NCBI GenBank assembly: GCA_020631275.1 | Contig: JAHDHO010000006.1 | Span: forward strand, 1 to 40,897 | Direction of reading: 5' to 3' | DNA: 40,897 nucleotides | Source of the DNA: Polaribacter sp. | Lineage (GTDB): Bacteria; Bacteroidota; Bacteroidia; Flavobacteriales; Flavobacteriaceae | Shown here: positions 7,144 to 14,372 of the stretch, piece after piece | Layout of the letters: each line of letters begins with the position of its first letter | Position numbering within the stretch: position 1 is the first letter of the stretch | Notes under the pieces: generated by a model | Databases searched by the model: none | What the model was told of the DNA's origin: nothing | What the model saw: only the letters and a program-made list of their open reading frames with translations | Position numbers and translations under genes: made by a program

Positions 7144-7563
7144 TTAGATTTCGATGTGTATTGTTTTATCTTTAGAAAGTATAAATTTTGCATCGCTGTA
7201 TTTTGGTGGTCCCATAAATCCTGTAGCGTTATTAGAGCAACCATAATCCTCTTTTGGTATTCCTAAAAAATTGGTATCCATTTTTTTATTATTATTTTCA
7301 TCATGTACAAAAGAAACGGCATATTCTCCTTTTGGCAAATCTTTAAAAATAACTACAGATTTTTTGTTTTTTATTTTAGCAAGACTTCCTTTAAATTGTT
7401 TCTTTAGAAAAAGTTCTTTCTTATTGTAAAGTCCTACCATTAAAGTTCCCTTATCAGAATTTAAACCAGAAATATTAATAGTTAAATTTACTATTGTTTC
7501 TTGTGCTTTTGTAGTTGATAAACCAGTAAAAAGAAGCACGATTATTACAAGAATGTTTTTCAT
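7144..7563 (-). CDS. DUF2141 domain secreted protein
   Basis: A 139-aa protein with an N-terminal signal peptide ending near AQE (residue 21). The rest matches DUF2141: NISGLNSDKGTLMVGLYN near 30-47, GEYAVSFVHDENNNKKMDTNFLGIP near 79-103, and the closing DAKFILSKDKTIHIEI. The fold is predicted all-beta and the protein is exported to the periplasm or cell surface. Function is not known. It is located just downstream of the TonB receptor but has its own promoter with a 21-bp-spaced direct repeat (7630-7661), and it heads a two-gene unit with the TPR-like protein. Confidence 0.9.
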   Translation of the reverse strand: MKNILVIIVLLFTGLSTTKAQETIVNLTINISGLNSDKGTLMVGLYNKKELFLKKQFKGSLAKIKNKKSVVIFKDLPKGEYAVSFVHDENNNKKMDTNFLGIPKEDYGCSNNATGFMGPPKYSDAKFILSKDKTIHIEI

Positions 7564-7590
7564 AATGTTTTTTTAATTTGTTTAATACTG

Positions 7591-7661
7591 TAAATATCGA
7601 ATGTTTTTTCTACTTTAAAACAAGAAACATACCGAATTGTTGTTTTTAATAACCGAATTGT
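7591..7661 (-). promoter_or_regulatory. LytTR-type operator and promoter of the DUF2141-TPR unit
   Basis: Direct repeat TACCGAATTGT (7630-7640) and AACCGAATTGT (7651-7661), 21 bp apart. In the transcription direction each reads ACAATTCGGTw, matching 8 of 9 positions of the published LytTR half-site [TA][AC][CA]GTTN[AG][TG]. A -7-like GATATTTA lies at 7591-7598, 32 bp from the proximal box, and the start codon is at 7563. Confidence 0.7.
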
Positions 7662-7666
7662 AATTT

Positions 7667-9823
7667 TTATAAATTATCTAATTGATTTGTATTTTTGTTA
7701 TTACTAATAGTCCAGAAGAAACCTACAAAAAAGAAACGATCTGTATTTGGTATAATTGCTTGCCTGTTAAAGTTTCCGTTTGGTTCTGGTGTGTTTTTGT
7801 AATTATAACCAAATACATTTTGAGTACCTAGAACATTGTTTACAGAAAAGTAAAGTATCTTTTGTTGATCTATTAAGTACGCCCAGTTTACACTTAAAGA
7901 GTTGTAGTTTTTTGTTTTGTTATTAAGAAAACCAATTTCATTAGGGTTTGTATAATTTCTTCCAGAAGCAAAATTGTAAGTAAAACCAAGTTGACTTTTC
8001 CAGCTTTCTACCCAATGTTTGGCTACTAAAGACAAATTATGTTTAGATGCAAAACTTGGTGTTGCCGCTGTTGGATAATTTCTATAATCTCTTTCTGTAT
8101 CTAAATAAGAGTATGAAACCCAATAATCTGTATTTTTAATTTTTCTATTTTGTCGCCAAAATACATCAAAACCTTTGGCGTAACCATTACCGTTATTGTT
8201 ATAATTGCTAGAAAATGTTGCTGTATTTCCATCAAATTTAACAAGATTATTATAGTCTTTTAAATATGCTTCAATTCTAAATATTTGTCCTTGTTTTGTA
8301 GCTTGATAGTTGGCAATTAAATGCGATGTGTTTTCTGCTTTAAAATTTTGATTGAATTTTAAATAATCATTTTTTGGGTTTTGGTAAAACTGTCCGTAGG
8401 CTAAAGAAAATTGAGAGTTGTTGCTTATTTTATGCGCCACAGAAATTCTAGGAGAAACGGTAAATTGATTTAAAAGCTCAGAATTTTCTAATCTCAACCC
8501 AACTTTTGCAGCTAAACTTTTAGAAAAGAATATGTCTGTTTCTACAAAAGAGGCAAAAATATTATTGTCAAAATCAAATTCATAAAGATTGTTAGTGTTA
8601 GAAATGTAATCTTCATTAAAATTTGTAATAAAATACTCAGATCCAAAACTTAATTTAAAACGATTAGAAAACCTTTTTCTTAATTTCAACTTAACATGCA
8701 TAGAGTTTTCATTGTCTAAAACTGTATCATCAAAAATGTTTACATCAGAATAATCGTTGGTAAAACTTAACCCAGTTTCTAGTCTCCAATTGTTTTCAAA
8801 TTTATTTTTATACGAAGCATTAAAGTATAAGTTTCTGTTTTTTAGTCCAAATTGAAATCCGTTTTCGAAGTTTATATCCTCTTGAATTAAATCGAAAGTA
8901 GTATAATTAAAAGCGCCATATAATTTTAGTAAAGATTCATTTTTAAACTTATGTCTGTATACCATTTCTCCGCTTAAAGATTGCACAGGCTTATTCCAAG
9001 TATTTCTATCTGGAAAAGCTTCTTGATAAGGAGCTAAATTTATATAAGAAGCGTTTATGCTAAAAGAATTACTACCCCAAATTTGTGTGTTACCAACACC
9101 TAGACCCAATGTCATAAAAGATAAATCGGTTTTTTCTTCTATAGGTTCATCAATAGTATTTAATTGTAAAACACTAGACAGAGCTTGTCCGTATTCCGCA
9201 GAATATCCTCCTGTAGAAAAAGAGATTCCTTTAAATAAAAACGGAGAAAATCTACCTCTGGTAGGAATGTTTCTAGCCGCCGGAGCATATGGCGTAAATA
9301 CACGCATTCCGTCTATAAAAATCTGAGTTTCTTCTGCTTCGCCACCACGCACAAATAATCTTCCATCTTCATCTACGGTAGAGGTGCCAGGTAAAGTTTG
9401 TAAAGCTCCCATAACATCGCCCAAAGCACTGGCAGTTGTAACAATATCTAACGGTTTTAATACAGTAACTTTTGCTTTTTCTCCGGCTTCAAAAGTTCCG
9501 GCATTAATTACAACAGCATCTAGCGAATTTACATCTTCTCTTAGTTTTACCTTTAAATTTTTTAACGAAGTAATATTAGCAGTTTTAATAAATGTTTCAA
9601 AGGAAATATAAGAAATAACAATTGTTTGGTTTCCTTTTTCTGATGTAAGGAAAGAAAATTCTCCTTTTTCATTGGTAGAAGAACCGTCATAAGTTCCGTC
9701 TAAATACACATTAGCGCCTTCAATAGGAATATTTTTAGAATCTGTAACTTTACCAGAAATGGTTGTTTGGGCAAATAATGATATTTGACTAATTGTAAGT
9801 AGTAAAAATAATATGCGTTTCAT
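7667..9823 (-). CDS. TonB-dependent receptor with carboxypeptidase-like regulatory domain
   Basis: A 718-aa outer-membrane receptor. The signal peptide (residues 1-19) is followed by a CarboxypepD_reg-like domain (TISGKVTDSKNIPIEGANVYLDG, about 20-100), a plug domain with LQTLPGTSTVDEDGRLFVRGG and IFIDGMRVF (about 105-225), and a beta-barrel to the C-terminus. There is no SusD partner, so it is not a classical SusCD pair. It probably takes up a siderophore, metal complex or small organic ligand; the substrate cannot be read from the sequence. The promoter (9848-9918) carries the same 21-bp-spaced repeat as the DUF2141 gene, which suggests shared control. An AraC/GyrI-type regulator lies just upstream. 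Confidence 0.93.
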   Translation of the reverse strand: MKRILFLLLTISQISLFAQTTISGKVTDSKNIPIEGANVYLDGTYDGSSTNEKGEFSFLTSEKGNQTIVISYISFETFIKTANITSLKNLKVKLREDVNSLDAVVINAGTFEAGEKAKVTVLKPLDIVTTASALGDVMGALQTLPGTSTVDEDGRLFVRGGEAEETQIFIDGMRVFTPYAPAARNIPTRGRFSPFLFKGISFSTGGYSAEYGQALSSVLQLNTIDEPIEEKTDLSFMTLGLGVGNTQIWGSNSFSINASYINLAPYQEAFPDRNTWNKPVQSLSGEMVYRHKFKNESLLKLYGAFNYTTFDLIQEDINFENGFQFGLKNRNLYFNASYKNKFENNWRLETGLSFTNDYSDVNIFDDTVLDNENSMHVKLKLRKRFSNRFKLSFGSEYFITNFNEDYISNTNNLYEFDFDNNIFASFVETDIFFSKSLAAKVGLRLENSELLNQFTVSPRISVAHKISNNSQFSLAYGQFYQNPKNDYLKFNQNFKAENTSHLIANYQATKQGQIFRIEAYLKDYNNLVKFDGNTATFSSNYNNNGNGYAKGFDVFWRQNRKIKNTDYWVSYSYLDTERDYRNYPTAATPSFASKHNLSLVAKHWVESWKSQLGFTYNFASGRNYTNPNEIGFLNNKTKNYNSLSVNWAYLIDQQKILYFSVNNVLGTQNVFGYNYKNTPEPNGNFNRQAIIPNTDRFFFVGFFWTISNNKNTNQLDNL

Positions 9824-9847
9824 CTGTTTGGTTTTTTTTGATGATAC

Positions 9848-9918
9848 AAAGATGAAACCATATCAATCTTAAAAATAAAAACAAGTACCGAGTTGTAATT
9901 TTTAATTGATGAACCGTA
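9848..9918 (-). promoter_or_regulatory. LytTR-type operator and promoter of the TonB receptor gene
   Basis: TACCGAGTTGT (9887-9897) and TGATGAACCGT (9908-9918), exactly 21 bp apart. Both fit the window-wide box TrnYGArnnGT (reverse: ACnnTYCrnYA). A -7-like CATCTTTG lies at 9848-9855, 32 bp from the proximal box, with the start codon at 9823. The distal box ends 3 bp before the AraC gene stop codon. Confidence 0.62.
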
Positions 9919-9921
9919 ATA

Positions 9922-10839
9922 TTATTTAATAGGAATACATAAATCTACAATAAACTTGTTTTCTGGATGTTCTGCAGCATTGTTGTAATAGATTTCAAAA
10001 GGATCTGTATTAGATTTTTCGTAACCATTTTTTACCATAAATGCAAATGATGCTTCCCAAGCTTGCTGAAATTGATGAGGTGCAATTTCTAACCTAGAAA
10101 CAATACATTTTGTTGGACTTAAAATTCTAAGGTCAATTTCTCCATCTAAATCAATCGGATCATTTAAAACCATACAAGCGCTCATTCTAAGGTTATTTGG
10201 GTCTGTAATTTTAGGACTATCGTGATAAATTGTTACCATTCTAGTTTCATTATTTATCAATCCTTTTGGCGTTGCCCATTTAACCAATCTATTATATACA
10301 CTGCCAATGGCTTCCATTTTTCCTTTATAAGAAATGTAAGCTAAATCTAATCGTGGTATTTTTTTAATTTCTGGTGATGTTTTCATTTTTAACCAATTTA
10401 AGGTGTTATTTAGATTGCAAATATATTGCTCAAAAGTAACAGTTACTTTTCCAATCTTGCTTTCTGTTTTGTTGATTTGACTAAACTTATAAACACTTTC
10501 GGTTTTAAATTTTTTTGGCGAAATTCCGTAGAAATTTTTAAATGATTTAGAGAAAGGAGATAAACTGTCAAAACCAACATTTATGGCAACATCTGTAATA
10601 CTTTTTTCTTTTTGATGAATTAAAATTGAAGCCGCTTTTTCAATTCGATATCTATTTATAAAATTTTGCAAAGTTTCGCCGACAATAATTTTAAATAATC
10701 TATGAAAATGAAAAGGAGAAGAATGTACTTCTTTAGAAATAATTTCTAAAGACAGTTTTTCTGATAAATTATTTTCTATAAATACTATAGCTTTATTTAA
10801 ACGAACAATATTATGATTTGCTATTTTGCCTGAATTCAT
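9922..10839 (-). CDS. AraC-family regulator with GyrI-like effector domain
   Basis: A 305-aa protein. The AraC DNA-binding domain is at the N-terminus (about residues 10-115): two helix-turn-helix units around SLEIISKEVHSSPFHFHRLFK and SITDVAINVGFDSLSPFSKSFK, ending in GISPKKFK. The C-terminal half (about 150-305) is a GyrI/BmrR-like small-molecule-binding domain, with the typical IPRLDLAYISYKG opening and a closing DLCIPIK. This layout is that of Rob/SoxS-like multidrug-type regulators. The start overlaps the preceding membrane-protein gene by 29 bp and is kept because the HTH begins close to it. It could regulate the TonB receptor just downstream or act elsewhere. Confidence 0.92.
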   Translation of the reverse strand: MNSGKIANHNIVRLNKAIVFIENNLSEKLSLEIISKEVHSSPFHFHRLFKIIVGETLQNFINRYRIEKAASILIHQKEKSITDVAINVGFDSLSPFSKSFKNFYGISPKKFKTESVYKFSQINKTESKIGKVTVTFEQYICNLNNTLNWLKMKTSPEIKKIPRLDLAYISYKGKMEAIGSVYNRLVKWATPKGLINNETRMVTIYHDSPKITDPNNLRMSACMVLNDPIDLDGEIDLRILSPTKCIVSRLEIAPHQFQQAWEASFAFMVKNGYEKSNTDPFEIYYNNAAEHPENKFIVDLCIPIK

Positions 10840-11188
10840 GTTGTTTTTTCTGAAGAATATAAAACGTAATTCCGCCGGTAAAATAAAGAATAATATCTAT
10901 AAAATCTTTGGTATATCTTGCTATAAATTTAGGAAAAACAAACTCGAACAAGACACTATATAGCACGCACAAATATAAAATTATTGGCAAACTTAACTTA
11001 TAATTTGGATCATTTCTAGACCATTTAAGTACAATTAAACAACAATATAATACAATGGGAATTATCAAAAAATCATTTAAATAAAAACGAATTATATTTG
11101 GTAATGGAATAGCAAAATATTGTAAAAAATAAACAGAAGTACCTGTTATTAAGGAAAAAAGAAAATAATAAAACAATATTTTTTTCAT
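10811..11188 (-). CDS. Small integral membrane protein
   Basis: I take the ATG at 11188 as the start, giving 125 aa (MKKILFYYFLFSLITG); it lies 1 bp after the stop of the zinc-ribbon gene. A TTG at 11203 would overlap that gene. Four hydrophobic segments are visible at roughly residues 5-25, 38-58, 67-88 and 98-115. The pattern LPNIIRFYLNDFLIIPIVL followed by FVFPKFIARYTKDFIDIILYFTGG resembles a flavobacterial family with VanZ-like spacing, sometimes called a magnesium-citrate transporter without evidence. The function is unknown. It overlaps the AraC gene, so these small genes form one minus-strand unit. Confidence 0.8.
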   Translation of the reverse strand: MKKILFYYFLFSLITGTSVYFLQYFAIPLPNIIRFYLNDFLIIPIVLYCCLIVLKWSRNDPNYKLSLPIILYLCVLYSVLFEFVFPKFIARYTKDFIDIILYFTGGITFYILQKKQHEFRQNSKS

Positions 11189-11189
11189 A

Positions 11190-11498
11190 CTAACCAGCAG
11201 CAACCATTGCTATAAACCAAGCTAAACCTGCACCAATTAAACTAACAATTGTAATTACAGAATATAACATCCAACCGAATATTCTATAAAAAATATTAGA
11301 GTGATTTTTAAGCCTTTCTGCTAAGTTAGGATTCTCTTTTTCGTAAATTACTTTTTCTATTTCTTTTTGTTCTACAGCTTGTTTTTTTAATTCTCTCTTT
11401 TTCTGATGAGAAATTAAGGTGTTGCAATTTTTACAATATTCTCTATTTGTATTAAATACACCACAATTAGGGCATTTTACGATTCTTTTAGAAGCCAT
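11190..11498 (-). CDS. Zinc-ribbon membrane protein
   Basis: A 102-aa protein. The N-terminus holds a zinc-ribbon with two CxxC pairs (CPNCGVFNTNREYCKNC, Cys9/12 and Cys22/25). A strongly charged helix follows (about 30-60, coiled-coil-like, rich in Lys and Glu), and then one C-terminal transmembrane segment (about 75-100). It is probably an inner-membrane protein with a cytoplasmic metal-binding head. Its ATG is 2 bp before the ndh stop region, so it is expected to be co-transcribed with the type II NADH dehydrogenase. Function is not known. Confidence 0.78.
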   Translation of the reverse strand: MASKRIVKCPNCGVFNTNREYCKNCNTLISHQKKRELKKQAVEQKEIEKVIYEKENPNLAERLKNHSNIFYRIFGWMLYSVITIVSLIGAGLAWFIAMVAAG

Positions 11499-11500
11499 AA

Positions 11501-12796
11501 TTATTCTTTAAAAGAGTAAAAATTTTTATTTTTAAAAGGTCTTATTATTAAGCGAGTTTCTCTATCGAAACGAATATAATTATACACCCAATTTAAAAAA
11601 ACAATGGCTCTATTTCTAAACCCAATTAAAGAAAAAAGATGAACAAACATCCAAACAAACCAAGCAAAAACACCTTGAAATTTCCATTTTGGTAAATCTA
11701 CAACAGCCTTATTTCTTCCAATAGTAGCCATCGAACCTTTATCGTTGTATACAAATGGTTTTAACTCTTTATTAAATAATTTAGCAATAATATTTTTGGC
11801 AACTAAATTACCTTGTTGTATTGCAGGTTGCGCCATCATAGGATGTCCGTACGGATTTTTGTCATTAGACATACAAGCAACGTCTCCAATAGCATAAATG
11901 TTAGTATAATTTAAAACCTGATTGTATTCGTTTACTTTAATTCTTGCGGCTCTTTCAATTACACATTCTGCTTCTAAACCATCAATAGTTTGTCCTTTTA
12001 CACCAGCAGCCCAAATTACGGTTTCTGCTTTAAAATGATCTTCTCCGTTCGTGGTTACAGTTTTACCATCGTAATCTAAAACTCGTAAATTTTTCCAAAC
12101 ATTAACGCCCAACTTTATTAAAAAATCTTCTGCTTTTTCAGAAGCTTGGGCACTCATTCCTTTTAAAATTTCACCAGAACTTTGTATTAAATTTATTTGC
12201 ATTTGACGTATGTCTAAGTCTGGATAATCTTTAGGTAAAATTCCTTTTTTCATTTCTGCCAAAGCACCAGCCAACTCAACACCTGTTGGTCCGCCACCAA
12301 CAATTACAAAATTCATTAAAGCTTTTCTTTCTTCGTAATTAGATGTTAAAAGTGCTTCTTCAAAGTTTTCTAAGATTAAACTTCTAATGTTTAAAGATTG
12401 AGGTACAGATTTCATTTCCATTGCATATTTTTGGATGTTGGTATTACCAAAAAAGTTAGTTGTAGAACCTGTTGCAATAATTAATTCGTCGTATTCTAAA
12501 TTGCCTATAGAAGTTTCTATAGTGTTTTTGTCTGTATCTATTTTATCTACCTCTGCCAATCTAAAATAGAAATTGTCTACATCATTAAAACGTTTTCTTA
12601 ACGGAAACGCAATAGAATCTGGCTCTAAACCACCAGTAGCTACTTGATATAATAAAGGTTGAAAAGTATGATAATTGTGTTTATCTATTAGCACAACTTG
12701 TAACTCTTGTTTTTCTAGTCCTTTTGCTGCAGCTAAACCTGCAAAACCGCCACCAATAATTACAACTCTTGGAAAACTAGTTTGTGGTATGTTCAT
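11501..12796 (-). CDS. ndh: Type II NADH dehydrogenase (NADH:quinone oxidoreductase)
   Basis: A 431-aa FAD/NAD(P)-binding oxidoreductase that passes electrons from NADH to the quinone pool without pumping protons. The FAD Rossmann motif is VIIGGGFAGLAAAK near residues 12-25, the NADH-binding motif is VIVGGGPTGVELAGALAE near 164-181, and YAIGDVA near 300 marks the second FAD contact. The C-terminus has the amphipathic or hydrophobic segments expected for membrane attachment (FAWFVWMFVHLFSLIGFRNR, near 372-391). Length is usual for bacterial NDH-2. Small zinc-ribbon and membrane-protein genes follow closely. Confidence 0.93.
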   Translation of the reverse strand: MNIPQTSFPRVVIIGGGFAGLAAAKGLEKQELQVVLIDKHNYHTFQPLLYQVATGGLEPDSIAFPLRKRFNDVDNFYFRLAEVDKIDTDKNTIETSIGNLEYDELIIATGSTTNFFGNTNIQKYAMEMKSVPQSLNIRSLILENFEEALLTSNYEERKALMNFVIVGGGPTGVELAGALAEMKKGILPKDYPDLDIRQMQINLIQSSGEILKGMSAQASEKAEDFLIKLGVNVWKNLRVLDYDGKTVTTNGEDHFKAETVIWAAGVKGQTIDGLEAECVIERAARIKVNEYNQVLNYTNIYAIGDVACMSNDKNPYGHPMMAQPAIQQGNLVAKNIIAKLFNKELKPFVYNDKGSMATIGRNKAVVDLPKWKFQGVFAWFVWMFVHLFSLIGFRNRAIVFLNWVYNYIRFDRETRLIIRPFKNKNFYSFKE

Positions 12797-12860
12797 ATTG
12801 ATGTTAAAACTTTTAGATTTTATATTGAGAAAAACAAATTTACAGAAAACAGATGATTTC

Positions 12861-13385
12861 TTATTTGAATCTTCTTTTTATTTCTGATAGAGCTAGGTTA
12901 GAATTGATAAAATCTGAAATAATTTTCACTCTCAGAATTTCAATATCATTGTCAAAATATTTTGCCCATTTATCATTCTTAAATAAATGCATTATTTGTT
13001 TGCTTCTTTTTTGAGCTTCGGATAAGGAAAATAAATAAAGAACTTCTTTCTCTTTTTTAGGACGAATTACAACTGTTTTTTTATCAAAATTCACATCAAT
13101 ATAAAAGTTTTTTTCTGATGAATTAATAGGGTAGAAGTCGTCCCATTTAGCAAAAGCAGTAACCGTATTCTGATTTTTATAATTTTTATTTGCAATCAAT
13201 TTCCATCTACAATTAGCAACTCTTCCCCAATGGTTTGATTTTCTATAAACACCTTCATCAGTATAAAAATACATACTATTCGATTTGCTAAGATAAACAG
13301 TCTTTTTTGGTAAATCGAAATCATCAATTTGTGTAAATTCACAAAAAGTATGTTTAAAAAAATTGCTTTTATTATAGGTTTTCAA
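12861..13385 (-). CDS. Conserved hypothetical protein
   Basis: A 174-aa protein starting with TTG 6 bp after the stop of the metallophosphoesterase gene; it has no in-frame ATG near its N-terminus. It is soluble, with aromatic- and Asn-rich beta-like segments (VYLSKSNSMYFYTDEGVYRKSNHWGRVANCRW, given here only as a region near residues 31-62) and a helical C-terminus (IISDFINSNLALSEIKRRFK). The SNHWGRVANCRW box looks conserved and diagnostic, but I do not know a named family for it. No signal peptide is present. It is probably co-transcribed with the upstream lipoprotein gene. Confidence 0.7.
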   Translation of the reverse strand: MKTYNKSNFFKHTFCEFTQIDDFDLPKKTVYLSKSNSMYFYTDEGVYRKSNHWGRVANCRWKLIANKNYKNQNTVTAFAKWDDFYPINSSEKNFYIDVNFDKKTVVIRPKKEKEVLYLFSLSEAQKRSKQIMHLFKNDKWAKYFDNDIEILRVKIISDFINSNLALSEIKRRFK

Positions 13386-13391
13386 TCGTAA

Positions 13392-14279
13392 TTATTTAAT
13401 CACTAATTTTCTAGAAGGTTCTCTGTAAAATCCGTTTACAATTATAGAGTCTTTTTTAAATTCTACGTTTGCAAAAGCAGATGTGTTTTCTGTATCTACC
13501 ATTCCTTTAAAGGTTAAATAATGCACGTTGTCTTTTAATTCATATGCTCCGGCATGATTATGACCGTTAAAGAAAAATTTTACATTGGCATAAGGTTTAA
13601 TTAGCGCTAAGAATTGTGTTCTATTCCAAATGTTATGTTGATCTATTGGAAAGATAGGGAAGTGGCAGTAAAACCCTACTTTTTCGTTGTTTTTTGTTGC
13701 AATATCTAATTCATTCTTAATCCAACTTAATTGTTTTAAACTTAATGCACCATTCCATTTTTTTACAAAAGGTAGGTTTTTATCCTTTAGTAAATTAAAA
13801 ATTGAGTCAGTTTGTCTTTTTTTATCCTTAGAAAGAGCGCCAAAAAAACTTAAATCATTACCGTCTAAAACAATAAATCGCCAACCGTTTTTTACGATAC
13901 TGTAATATCTGTTTTTTAAATTTAATTTTTTAATTACTTCTTTTTTCAAAGAATCTTTTACTTCAAAATCATGATTTCCTAAAACATGATATGTTTCTGA
14001 TTTTAATTTATGCCAAGTTGGTAAAATACTATCTAAGCTTTTAAAATCTTTGTCAATAAAATCACCTAAATGAATGGTGTAAAGTAAAGAATCTCTATTT
14101 AAAGTGGCTACAGCTTCTTTTAATCTTGTAGGTGCTTTTTTATAGTAGCGATCCCATTTTACATCACAATGGCAATATTGGCAGTCTGAAATTACACCAA
14201 TTTTGAAGTTAGTATTTTCTTCTTTCTGACAAGAAACAATACTGATTAGGAAAATGAATATGAAGAATACTTTTTTCAT
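13392..14279 (-). CDS. ADPRibase-Mn-like metallophosphoesterase lipoprotein
   Basis: A 295-aa protein with a lipoprotein signal (SIVSC, Cys17), so the enzyme would be anchored on the periplasmic or outer side. The core is a calcineurin-like phosphoesterase: GVISDCQYCHCD (metal ligand Asp), LGDFID, VLGNHDFE, YCHFPIFP and FNGHNHAG. The GVISDxQY start and the overall motif order follow the Mn-dependent ADP-ribose/CDP-alcohol diphosphatase family rather than generic phosphodiesterases. The substrate is probably a nucleoside-diphosphate-linked alcohol or ADP-ribose, in an extracytoplasmic location. It is followed in the same direction by the hypothetical protein at 12861-13385. Confidence 0.88.
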   Translation of the reverse strand: MKKVFFIFIFLISIVSCQKEENTNFKIGVISDCQYCHCDVKWDRYYKKAPTRLKEAVATLNRDSLLYTIHLGDFIDKDFKSLDSILPTWHKLKSETYHVLGNHDFEVKDSLKKEVIKKLNLKNRYYSIVKNGWRFIVLDGNDLSFFGALSKDKKRQTDSIFNLLKDKNLPFVKKWNGALSLKQLSWIKNELDIATKNNEKVGFYCHFPIFPIDQHNIWNRTQFLALIKPYANVKFFFNGHNHAGAYELKDNVHYLTFKGMVDTENTSAFANVEFKKDSIIVNGFYREPSRKLVIK

Positions 14280-14313
14280 AGTTGTATATTTTTTACAAAT
14301 ATATTACAATACA

Positions 14314-14345
14314 AAAAAACGCAATCAAATTAATGATTGCGTTTT
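14314..14345 (-). terminator. Intrinsic terminator, first of two identical copies
   Basis: ACGCAATCA, loop AATTAA, TGATTGCGT, flanked by A and T runs. It lies downstream of the secreted-protein gene at 14373-16934 (minus strand). The 32-bp sequence is identical to 20831-20862, including the loop. A GGGGG run at 14365-14369 lies just before it. Confidence 0.88.
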
Positions 14346-14372
14346 ATTGACTTTTTCTTTTTTTGGGGGATT

